Below the pieces are notes generated by a model. The model had not been told where the DNA came from. It worked only from the letters and a program-made list of their open reading frames with translations, and did no database searches. A stretch of 64,000 nucleotides of DNA from Marivita geojedonensis. GTDB taxonomy: Bacteria > Pseudomonadota > Alphaproteobacteria > Rhodobacterales > Rhodobacteraceae. The position numbers were made by a program, and so were the translations under genes. The DNA is taken from positions 1 through 64,000 of the forward strand of contig NZ_JFKC01000022.1 of NCBI RefSeq assembly GCF_002115805.1, read 5' to 3'. Every line of letters begins with the position of its first letter. Positions within the stretch are counted from its first letter, which is position 1. Below, in pieces: positions 6,815 through 14,450 of this stretch.

Positions 6815-8007
6815 TTAGCCACCGTCGCAATCCTAACGATCTGCCCAGCGCCCCCGGTCACATGCTTAGCCCACCAGTCGGCCAGTTTGGCGCGGGGTTC
6901 GAGGTAATCAGTTCGCCTGTAGGCGCGCACCACACCACCGTCCACCACATGCGCCAGCATCGCCTCGGCGACTTCGTGCGGGGCGTCGGTCGCTTCGGCC
7001 AGCCATGTGCGCAACGACGTGCGGAACCCATGCGGGCGCGCTTCCAAGCCGCGCCGTTCCATATGCCGCGAAAGCGTCATGTCGCTAATCACGCCATTGC
7101 GGCTGTTCGGAAATAAAAACCCGTTCCGAGCGTGCGGGCGCGCAAGGTCAATGACACACTTGGCTTCTGCCGACAGGGGCACACGAAAATCCTCGGTCGC
7201 GCCTTTGCGGCCCTTCATTGCTTCGGCGGGTATTGTCCAAACATCGCCGCCAATTTGGTCTAGCCGGATATTGCGGAGCGGCCCCGAACGCACGCCTGTC
7301 AGGATAAGAAGGCGGAGCGCCAGATGTGTCAGCGTCGGTTCTTCAAGGCTTGCATAGAAGTCAGGCACATCGCGCCAATCCATCGCCGGTATATGTTTCG
7401 GCTGGTGCCGAGACTTTCCCAAGAGCGCTCTGGCTTTGGCGGTTGCTTGTAAGTCTACATCTAGTCCGAGCGCAGCAGCGTGCCTAATAATGATGGACAG
7501 GCGGTCTAATGCCTTCTGCGCGGTCGCAGCTTTTACGTGCCAGATTGGGGCCAGTGTGTCGCGAATATCGCGCTGGTCCACTTCGGTCACGGGCACACGT
7601 CCAAGCTTGGGCAGAACGTGAAGGGTGAGGGGCGACAGCCATCGGCCTGCCGTGCCATCGCCTTTCAATTCGGCTTTGCGGGACTCAAACGCATCAGCCG
7701 TGATGACGGCAAGCGAGATATCTTCGCGCCGGGCCGCTCTCTGTTCTGCCTCACGTTCTCTAATTGGATTGCGCCCTGCCGCCGCGACCTTGCGCCATCG
7801 GTCACGCAACTTGCGGGCCTCTGCCAAAGAGACATTTGGAAAACCACCCAAACCCATTTCTCTGCGCCTACCGTAAACGGTGACACGCAACACCCACTGT
7901 GCCCCGCCATCATCGCGCTTCACAAGCCACAGCCCAGCGCCGTCACAATGTTTTCCCACGGGAGCGGTTTTGATGAATTGAGCCGATAGCCTGTTTTGAG
8001 CGCGCAT
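6811..8007 (-). CDS. Tyrosine recombinase / integrase (P4-like, DUF4102 N-terminus)
   Basis: The product is 398 residues, usual for P4-type integrases. The N-terminal part has the DUF4102 pattern (DGAGLWLVKRDDGG, then RREMGLGGFPNVSLAEARKLRD). The catalytic domain shows TGVRSGPLRNIR (first Arg), HGFRTSLRTW (His and second Arg), AHVVDGG (second His) and AYRRTDYL (Tyr nucleophile). It integrates or excises the element at an attachment site that normally lies next to the integrase gene. No tRNA or tmRNA gene is found within 200 bases of 8007, so the site is not the usual tRNA end. It leads the minus-strand operon. Confidence 0.95.
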   Translation of the reverse strand: MRAQNRLSAQFIKTAPVGKHCDGAGLWLVKRDDGGAQWVLRVTVYGRRREMGLGGFPNVSLAEARKLRDRWRKVAAAGRNPIREREAEQRAARREDISLAVITADAFESRKAELKGDGTAGRWLSPLTLHVLPKLGRVPVTEVDQRDIRDTLAPIWHVKAATAQKALDRLSIIIRHAAALGLDVDLQATAKARALLGKSRHQPKHIPAMDWRDVPDFYASLEEPTLTHLALRLLILTGVRSGPLRNIRLDQIGGDVWTIPAEAMKGRKGATEDFRVPLSAEAKCVIDLARPHARNGFLFPNSRNGVISDMTLSRHMERRGLEARPHGFRTSLRTWLAEATDAPHEVAEAMLAHVVDGGVVRAYRRTDYLEPRAKLADWWAKHVTGGAGQIVRIATVAK

Positions 8008-8128
8008 TCTGTGTCCACCAAAATATCCACCTTATGATATTGGATGCAGGCGGATGCGGCAAGACAGTGCCGGACAGAAATGGCAATGTTTCTATGGGAA
8101 TGCAGTCAAAGATGGACAAATAAAAGCA

Positions 8129-8139
8129 TTGTAATACAA
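8129..8139. promoter_or_regulatory. GntR (FadR-type) operator-like palindrome
   Basis: TTGTAATACAA matches the FadR-subfamily consensus TNGTNNNACNA exactly, and the symmetry extends by two more bases on each side (CATTGTA, A, TACAATG at 8127-8141). It lies 84 bases upstream of the gamma-glutamyltransferase-like gene. No GntR regulator is in the window, so the cognate protein would have to be elsewhere. Confidence 0.45.
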
Positions 8140-8222
8140 TGTGTTGGTGCGCACCGCCCGCACCACATTCCAAATAACCCGGTTTCAGCATTACCCAATC
8201 GGGAACTTACTCCGGAGGCACC

Positions 8223-10004
8223 ATGTCCGACTTTACCACCCGCCCGGAAATCCGCGGAACATTCGGTGTCGTGACCTCAACGCACTGGATCGCATCTTCG
8301 GTCGGGATGAGCATTCTCGAAAAAGGCGGCAACGCCTTTGATGCGGCGGTCGCGACGGCGCTGACTTTGCAGGTGGTCGAACCGCACCTGAACGGGCCTG
8401 CGGGGGACATGCCGGCGCTTTTCTATTCTGCGCATACGGGCCGGGTGGATGTGGTCTGCGCGCAGGGCGTGGCGCCTGCGGGTGCGACGCTGGAGCATTA
8501 TCTGGATCAAGGTCTGACGCTTGTGCCGGGGTCGGGGCTGCTGTCGACCGTCGTGCCCGGTGCGTTCGATGGCTGGATGCTCATGCTGCGCGATCATGGC
8601 ACGATGACGCTGCGAGAGGTGATGCAGCCTGCGATTGACTATGCGCGCGACGGCCATCCCGTTCTGCCCCGCGTGGCGCAGACCATCGCCGGTTTGGAGG
8701 AGTTTTTCGTTGCAGAGTGGCCCAGCTCGGCAAAGGTCTGGATGCCTGACGGCAAGGCGCCTGAGCCGCATACGCTGTTCAGGAACCTTGAACTGGCCGC
8801 TACCTACGACCGCCTGGCCAACAGTGACGGGGCAACCCGTGAAGACCAGATCGATGCCGCGCGGCAGGAATGGCGCGAAGGTTTTGTCGCCGAGGCCATA
8901 TTCGATTACCTCGCTGGCGCGAAAGTCATGGACGTTTCTGACAGGAAACACGCCGCGGTTCTGGCTCCTTCGGATATGGCTGACTGGCGGGCCACCTACG
9001 AGGCGCCGTTGAGCTACGAGTATCACGGTTGGACGGTGCACAAGACGCAGCCGTGGTCACAGGGGCCGGTTCTGCTTCAGGCGCTGGCCATTCTCAAGGG
9101 GTTCGACCTGTCGACGATGGACCCGAACGGGGCAGAGTTCGTGCACACGGTGATCGAGGCAATCAAGCTGGCCTATGCAGACCGTGAAGCCTATTACGGC
9201 GATCCCGATTTCAGTGAAATACCGATGGATGTGCTTCTGAGCGAAGGCTACAACGCCCAGCGGCGCAAACTGATAGCGGACACTGCGTCCTTGGAGCAGC
9301 GCCCCGGTCGTGTTCCGGGGTTCGAGCATCTTGCCGATGCGTATGTCGAACGCGCGAAACGGGATTTCAATGTCAGTGCGGTCGCAGCGCAGGAACCGAC
9401 CATGTCGCACCTGACCGAAAAGCGGGGCGACACGGTGCATCTCGACATCATCGACCGCTGGGGCAACATGGTGTCGGCCACGCCCTCGGGTGGTTGGCTG
9501 CAAAGCAATCCGGTCATTCCCGGCCTTGGCTTCCCGCTCAACTCACGCGCGCAGATGTTCTGGCTCGAAGAGGGGTTGCCGACCTCGCTTGCGCCCAGGC
9601 GCCGTCCTCGCACGACCCTGACCCCGAGCCTTGCGGAAAAGGAGGGCCGTCAGCTTGTTTTCGGGACGCCCGGCGGTGACCAGCAGGACCAGTGGCAGTT
9701 GATCTGGTTCCTGCGCTTCGTTCATTTCGGCATGGGGTTACAGGACTGCATGGACCAGCCGCTGTTCCATTCGATGCATTTTCAGGGCTCGTTCTACCCG
9801 CGTGAGGTGCGGGCGGGCGAAATGATGATCGAACCGAATGTGGGTGAGCACGTGATCGCTGATCTGCGGGCGCGGGGCCACATCGTGACGGTAGCAGAGC
9901 CTTGGACCGTCGGGCGCCTGACGGCTGCTTTGCGCGAACCGGATGGCCTGTTGCGCGCGGCTGCGACCCCACGCTTGATGCAAGCGTATGCGGTCGGGCG
10001 TTAA
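8223..10004 (+). CDS. Gamma-glutamyltransferase family N-terminal nucleophile hydrolase
   Basis: The product is 593 residues. The large-subunit part has the family pattern EKGGNAFDAAVATALTLQVVEPHLNGPAGD. The small subunit would begin at the conserved threonine in EKRGDTVHLDIIDRWGNMVSATPSGG, followed by PTSLAPRRRPRTTLTPSL and GTPGGDQQDQWQL, which fits a protein that cleaves itself before the Thr. No signal peptide is visible, so it is probably cytoplasmic, unlike classical periplasmic Ggt. It removes or transfers gamma-glutamyl groups; the natural substrate is unknown. AGGCACC precedes the ATG. First gene of a three-gene operon with an M20 amidohydrolase and an acetamidase/formamidase. Confidence 0.9.
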   Translation: MSDFTTRPEIRGTFGVVTSTHWIASSVGMSILEKGGNAFDAAVATALTLQVVEPHLNGPAGDMPALFYSAHTGRVDVVCAQGVAPAGATLEHYLDQGLTLVPGSGLLSTVVPGAFDGWMLMLRDHGTMTLREVMQPAIDYARDGHPVLPRVAQTIAGLEEFFVAEWPSSAKVWMPDGKAPEPHTLFRNLELAATYDRLANSDGATREDQIDAARQEWREGFVAEAIFDYLAGAKVMDVSDRKHAAVLAPSDMADWRATYEAPLSYEYHGWTVHKTQPWSQGPVLLQALAILKGFDLSTMDPNGAEFVHTVIEAIKLAYADREAYYGDPDFSEIPMDVLLSEGYNAQRRKLIADTASLEQRPGRVPGFEHLADAYVERAKRDFNVSAVAAQEPTMSHLTEKRGDTVHLDIIDRWGNMVSATPSGGWLQSNPVIPGLGFPLNSRAQMFWLEEGLPTSLAPRRRPRTTLTPSLAEKEGRQLVFGTPGGDQQDQWQLIWFLRFVHFGMGLQDCMDQPLFHSMHFQGSFYPREVRAGEMMIEPNVGEHVIADLRARGHIVTVAEPWTVGRLTAALREPDGLLRAAATPRLMQAYAVGR

Positions 10005-10084
10005 GCGCTTTTTTTCCCGTTTGCCACTCCCTCGGATATCGGGTCTGATGCGGGCATCCACCCACATCAGTCACGGGAGTCACT

Positions 10085-11251
10085 ATGCCCATCCGCAATC
10101 GTTTTGCCGAATTGCATCCTGAAATCACCGCATGGCGTCGGGATTTGCACGAGCACCCGGAGCTGCAATACGACCTGCCGCGCACCGCCGGGATCGTGGC
10201 CGACAAGCTGCGCGCGTTCGGCTGTAACAGCGTGGTGGAAGGGATCGGGCAGACCGGGGTCGTTGCGCTGATCCACGGCAAGACGAACACATCCGGCAAG
10301 ACCATCGCCTTCCGCGCCGATATGGACGCCTTGCCGATCTTTGAGGCGACCGGAGCGGTCCATGCGTCGAAGACACCCGGCAAGATGCATGCCTGCGGTC
10401 ATGACGGCCACACCGCGATGCTGCTGGGTGCGGCACAGTACCTTGCCGAGACCCGCAATTTCGACGGCACGGTTGCCGTGGTCTTTCAGCCTGCTGAAGA
10501 AGGAGGGGCCGGGGCCGAAGCGATGGTTCAGGACGGTTTGATCGACAAATTCGGCATCTCGGAAATCTACGGGCTGCACAACTCGCCGCTGCTGCCACTG
10601 GGCACCTTCGCGATCCGGCCCGGCGCGTTCTATGCCGCAGTCGACAGCTTCCACATCAATGTACGCGGCAAGGGCGGCCATGCCGCGCGCCCGAACAACA
10701 CGGTGGACACGACACTTGCGGCATCGGCCATCGTGATGGCTCTTCAATCGGTGGTGTCGCGCAACACCGATCCGCAGCAGCCACTGGTTGTCTCGGTGAC
10801 GTCGTTCCGCACTGAAACCGAGGCGTTCAACGTCATCCCCGAACATGTCACGCTGCGCGGAACGGTCCGCAGCTTCGACATGGATGTTCGGGCCAATACG
10901 CTTGAGCGGATCAAGGCATTGGCGACGCTCACGGCACAAAGCTATGGGGCCGAGGCCGAGTTCGGGTTCGACGAAGAGCCCTATCCCGTCATGGCCAACC
11001 ACGAGCAGGAAACAGATCATTGCATCAGCGCTGCAAAAGAGGTTGCGGGCGACTGCATTGCAAACGCGCCGATGACAACCGGAGGCGAGGATTTTGCCTA
11101 CATGCTGCAGGCCTGCCCCGGCGCTTACATCCAGTTGGGGATCGGGCCGGGACCGGGGCTTCACCATCCTGAATACGACTTCAACGACGAGGTGATCCCG
11201 ACAGGGTGCTCATATTGGGTCACGCTGGCCGAGCAAAGGCTTCCGGCATGA
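10085..11251 (+). CDS. M20 family (M20D) amidohydrolase / aminoacylase
   Basis: The product is 388 residues, the usual length. The motifs of M20D metal hydrolases are present: WRRDLHEHPEL, FRADMDALPI, MHACGHDGHTAMLLG (metal-binding Cys and His), QPAEEGGAGA (catalytic Glu pair), a dimerisation lid with RGKGGHAARPN, and C-terminal TGGEDFAYML and GLHHPEYDFND. Relatives hydrolyse N-acyl amino acids, hippurate or indole-acetyl conjugates. The stop overlaps the next start (ATGA). Between two other amide-cleaving enzymes it probably acts on one shared amide compound, which is inference. Confidence 0.93.
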   Translation: MPIRNRFAELHPEITAWRRDLHEHPELQYDLPRTAGIVADKLRAFGCNSVVEGIGQTGVVALIHGKTNTSGKTIAFRADMDALPIFEATGAVHASKTPGKMHACGHDGHTAMLLGAAQYLAETRNFDGTVAVVFQPAEEGGAGAEAMVQDGLIDKFGISEIYGLHNSPLLPLGTFAIRPGAFYAAVDSFHINVRGKGGHAARPNNTVDTTLAASAIVMALQSVVSRNTDPQQPLVVSVTSFRTETEAFNVIPEHVTLRGTVRSFDMDVRANTLERIKALATLTAQSYGAEAEFGFDEEPYPVMANHEQETDHCISAAKEVAGDCIANAPMTTGGEDFAYMLQACPGAYIQLGIGPGPGLHHPEYDFNDEVIPTGCSYWVTLAEQRLPA

Positions 11252-12171
11252 TCGTTCCCGCCGGGCCGAAAACCTGTCACTGGGGCTTTTTCGATGCAGG
11301 TCTCATGCCCGTGGCCACGGTGTCGAGCGGGTCCGAAGTGACAATGCAATCCGTGTCCGGAGGAAAGGCCGTCCTGCCAGGTGAGGGATTTCATGTCCCA
11401 CCGGAACTGCTGGAACTGCATGCCTCGGGCGAACCAGCCATGCCGGGGCATATCCTGACAGGTCCGGTTGCGGTTGACGGTGCGATGCCGGGAGATGTGC
11501 TTCAGATCGACATTCTCGACGTCCAGCTTCGGCAGGATTGGGGATATAACGTGATCCGCCCGCTGGCGGGAACGCTTCCGCTTGAGTTTGACAGGATGCA
11601 TCACACGACGATTCTGCTCGACCTCGAAGCGAACGAAGCGGTCATGCCCTGGGGGCTTCGGCTTCCGCTGTCTCCCTTCTTCGGTGTGATGGCGGTTGCA
11701 CCGCCTCCGGGCTGGGGTCGGATCTCAACCATCGAGCCGCGTGCGCATGGAGGGAACCTGGACAACAAGGAACTCGTCGCGGGCACCACGCTCTATCTGC
11801 CGGTATTCGTCGAAGGCGCATTGTTCTCCTGCGGGGACGGGCACGGAGCCCAGGGCGATGGAGAGGTCTGCGTGACCGCCATCGAAACTGCGCTGCAGGG
11901 CCGGTTCAGGCTGACCGTTCGCCGGGATCTGGACTTTGCCTACCCGGAGGCTGAGACCCCGACACACTGGATTACCATGGGGATGCACGCAGATCTGGAC
12001 GTCTGTACCGAAATTGCCCTGCGCCGGATGATCGACCTTGTTTCCACAAAAGCGGGGATCAGCCGGGAAGAGGCGTATATGCTGTGTTCGCTGGCAGGAG
12101 ACCTGCGGATCACCCAGACCGTGAATCGCGAAAAGGGCGTTCACATGATGATGTCCAAGGCGCTGATCTGA
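11248..12171 (+). CDS. Acetamidase/formamidase family protein
   Basis: The product is 307 residues from the ATG at 11248, which overlaps the M20 stop by four bases. A start at 11206 would lie inside the upstream gene. Family features are present: LTGPVAVDGAMPGDVLQIDILDV, FFGVMAVAPPPGWG, PRAHGGNLDNKEL, LYLPVFVEGALFSCGDGHGAQGDGEV. These enzymes hydrolyse short-chain amides to ammonia and the acid. The length is typical. It ends the operon, and ammonia release would fit a nitrogen-scavenging function. Confidence 0.93.
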   Translation: MIVPAGPKTCHWGFFDAGLMPVATVSSGSEVTMQSVSGGKAVLPGEGFHVPPELLELHASGEPAMPGHILTGPVAVDGAMPGDVLQIDILDVQLRQDWGYNVIRPLAGTLPLEFDRMHHTTILLDLEANEAVMPWGLRLPLSPFFGVMAVAPPPGWGRISTIEPRAHGGNLDNKELVAGTTLYLPVFVEGALFSCGDGHGAQGDGEVCVTAIETALQGRFRLTVRRDLDFAYPEAETPTHWITMGMHADLDVCTEIALRRMIDLVSTKAGISREEAYMLCSLAGDLRITQTVNREKGVHMMMSKALI

Positions 12172-12176
12172 ACTGA

Positions 12177-12341
12177 CCGAACACGGGCCACAGGGCCTGT
12201 GCCGAGCGAGGGCTCCCCTTGGTGCTCTGGCCACCAGACCCGGAACAGCTTGGAGAGATCAACCGGCTGGCCCCGATTAGGGATCTCTTCACGGGACTCG
12301 GACTGGCCCGCCTCGAAAAGCAGATGCGCGTACCGGGGTAA
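12177..12341 (+). other. Coding-like fragment without start, possibly a decayed gene
   Basis: After the in-frame TGA at 12174-12176, 54 sense codons run to a TAA at 12339-12341. The translation ends LVLWPPDPEQLGEINRLAP then IRDLFTGLGLARLEKQMRV, which looks like a real protein tail and uses G/C third positions. There is no ATG at the front and no clear ribosome-binding site. It may be the remnant of a third-party gene trapped between two convergent operons. I cannot name a family. Confidence 0.25.
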
Positions 12342-12380
12342 GTCGGTGAGGTTGAGAAGCGTTGCGTTGGGGCACCGTTC

Positions 12381-14447
12381 TCACACCCCGATGAAAGGCT
12401 GTTCCTCCGTGTGTTTCGGTGCGGTGCCGCAAACCAGCGGCACGCGGTAAGGCCCTGTTCTGGCGAGGGTTCGCGCGTCTGGTGTGATGCCGGGATAAAG
12501 CTCCGTAAAGCCCTGTCGCACGGGATGACCTGCGATGAAATTGAGCGCAATCAACCGTGTTGCAGTAGCCGCCGCAGCACTTGTGCCGATGATCCGCGCA
12601 CCTGAACCGGACAGCACGCCGATGGAGGGCAATCCCGGTCGGAACCACCCTTGATCGGCTGTGGCCGTCGCTGCTGGCAGGTTTGCATCAACAGCAGCAC
12701 CGCCCTGTGCGTCACGCTTGATCGACGCGCTGCCGCTATAGCCCGAAGGTTTGAGCGTGGACTGCATGTAGCCCGCGACGCGGAACACAGACGGCGCGGT
12801 GCCGATGCCATTGAGGCAGCCAAACCCGCGTACCGGAGTAAGAGCGGGCGGTTCGAACACCCGTGGCGGTGTCGGGTGGGACAGATCGACCAGATAGCTT
12901 TGCTGTCCACCCGTGCCGAGCTGCGTGGGGTCATCGTCGCGCTGCACCCAGACATCGAGATGTTCGCCTGCGCCAAGCGGATCGGCTGCGGTGTCGATGG
13001 TGATTGTCCATAACCCGACCGGCGTGCGCCGTCCCGCCCCCAGATTGCCCGCAGTCGGTATCATCGCCAGCATGACGCGCCAGCGATTGCCAAGATGTTT
13101 GTCTGCCGAAAGCTGGCCGATGTTCCTGCCGCCGGTCTCGATCTCAACAAAGCGGCGTGGGTCGCCGTCTTTGAGTAGGGGGTCCGCCTTGACTGCGATG
13201 CTCTGCTGCATGTCGGGCAGGTGTCCTGTAGGGGGCGTCACGGTAACAGTCCAGCCTTGCGGATCACGCCCGGGCGGTAGCCAGATTTCAAGATAACTCG
13301 ACGTGCGGTCATCGGGTTTGATCTGCCATCCAAAGCTGACAGCGCCGCCTTCCAGGTCACCGGCCGCAAACCGCGCGTGCATGTTGTTGGCGAAGTTGTT
13401 GCCCGTGGGCATGACCAGTTCCGTGCAGGGCTGAACCTTGCGCCGATCCGTGATCAGCGCCTCCACTGCGCGTTCGAAACTCGACCGCCCGTCATGGCGA
13501 TTGGCACTCCATCCGTAGCTGAAGTTGATCACCAGCGGGATCTCGGGGCAGTTGTAGGCCTGCGCGATCATGCGGGCGCGGTTGAAGATGTATTCAATCG
13601 CGCTGAGCATCATCATTTCCTTGCCAAAGCCTGACGTGTCCCAAGCGATGGTGTTCGGCAGTTGAACGGCGATCACCGCCGCATCGTCGGGCAGATCAGT
13701 GGCACCCACATAGGGGTCATTCCCGGCAGCAATCCCGGCGATATGCGCGCCATGGGTGGCGTGATGCATCAGCACCGTGTCCACCTCGGGCAGATCAGCG
13801 TCGATGGCATGGGCGGCCCTATAGGCGCGGACTTCCTGATCGCCGTATTGCGCGCGAAGCTGGTCGATCCGTGTGCCTGTGATCTCGCACCCAAAAGGAA
13901 CGGCGGCGGACGTATCGGCCCGCGCCGCCTGAAGCCAGCACAGGTTGATCCGTGTGGCACCCACCGCATCGCGGAAGGCGCGGTGCAGGAACGGGATGCC
14001 GTCGTCGATCACACCGATGATCACGCGGGGTTTGACCTTGGGCTTCTGCCATCCCTCCGGCGTGCCATTCGGATCATAACTCGCGGGCCAAGTCACCGGA
14101 TCAATCGGCATGTTGAGACGATAGCGTGTCCCGTTCAGCGCATGCAGGCAGCGGGCCAGCTCCGCGTCGTCCTGCGCCGGGTCGGAGTTTTCCGTCACCG
14201 ACTTGTTCCACATGGCAAAGGGTGTGATCTCTGGATTGTCTTTCCAAAGCGGCGGTATGCGGATTTCGACATCCGCCGTTCCCGCGATCATTCCTTCACC
14301 TTCCATCAGCGCGGTGATGTGGCTGGACGGCCCTTTGCGGATGGCGGGGAAGGCAAAGGGCCGCCCCAGATCCTCGGAAAAGATCCAGCGTTCATAGGGA
14401 CCGGTGTACTTGTCGATCCGTTCGTCATCATGGCGATGCGGGAACAT
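12381..14447 (-). CDS. S8 family serine peptidase (subtilase)
   Basis: The product is 688 residues. The triad is visible: Asp in GVIDDGI (about 148), His in HATHGAHIAGIAAG (about 232) and Ser in GTSAAAATATR (about 623). A long insert between His and Ser holds VINFSYGWS, PTGNNFANNMH and a beta-rich region. There is no signal peptide or pro-region of usual type, so it is either cytoplasmic or exported by another route. It starts three bases after the upstream PAP2-like gene and is the last of three genes. Targets could be its operon partners; that is only inferred from order. The gene has an unusually long spacing between His and Ser. Confidence 0.9.
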   Translation of the reverse strand: MFPHRHDDERIDKYTGPYERWIFSEDLGRPFAFPAIRKGPSSHITALMEGEGMIAGTADVEIRIPPLWKDNPEITPFAMWNKSVTENSDPAQDDAELARCLHALNGTRYRLNMPIDPVTWPASYDPNGTPEGWQKPKVKPRVIIGVIDDGIPFLHRAFRDAVGATRINLCWLQAARADTSAAVPFGCEITGTRIDQLRAQYGDQEVRAYRAAHAIDADLPEVDTVLMHHATHGAHIAGIAAGNDPYVGATDLPDDAAVIAVQLPNTIAWDTSGFGKEMMMLSAIEYIFNRARMIAQAYNCPEIPLVINFSYGWSANRHDGRSSFERAVEALITDRRKVQPCTELVMPTGNNFANNMHARFAAGDLEGGAVSFGWQIKPDDRTSSYLEIWLPPGRDPQGWTVTVTPPTGHLPDMQQSIAVKADPLLKDGDPRRFVEIETGGRNIGQLSADKHLGNRWRVMLAMIPTAGNLGAGRRTPVGLWTITIDTAADPLGAGEHLDVWVQRDDDPTQLGTGGQQSYLVDLSHPTPPRVFEPPALTPVRGFGCLNGIGTAPSVFRVAGYMQSTLKPSGYSGSASIKRDAQGGAAVDANLPAATATADQGWFRPGLPSIGVLSGSGARIIGTSAAAATATRLIALNFIAGHPVRQGFTELYPGITPDARTLARTGPYRVPLVCGTAPKHTEEQPFIGV

Positions 14448-14450
14448 GGC

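Noticed and set aside
12182-12201. Stem-loop CACGGGCC/GGCCTGTG after the acetamidase gene as a terminator
   Set aside because: It pairs well (8 bases with one G-T) but has no T-tract on either side, so it cannot be called with confidence.
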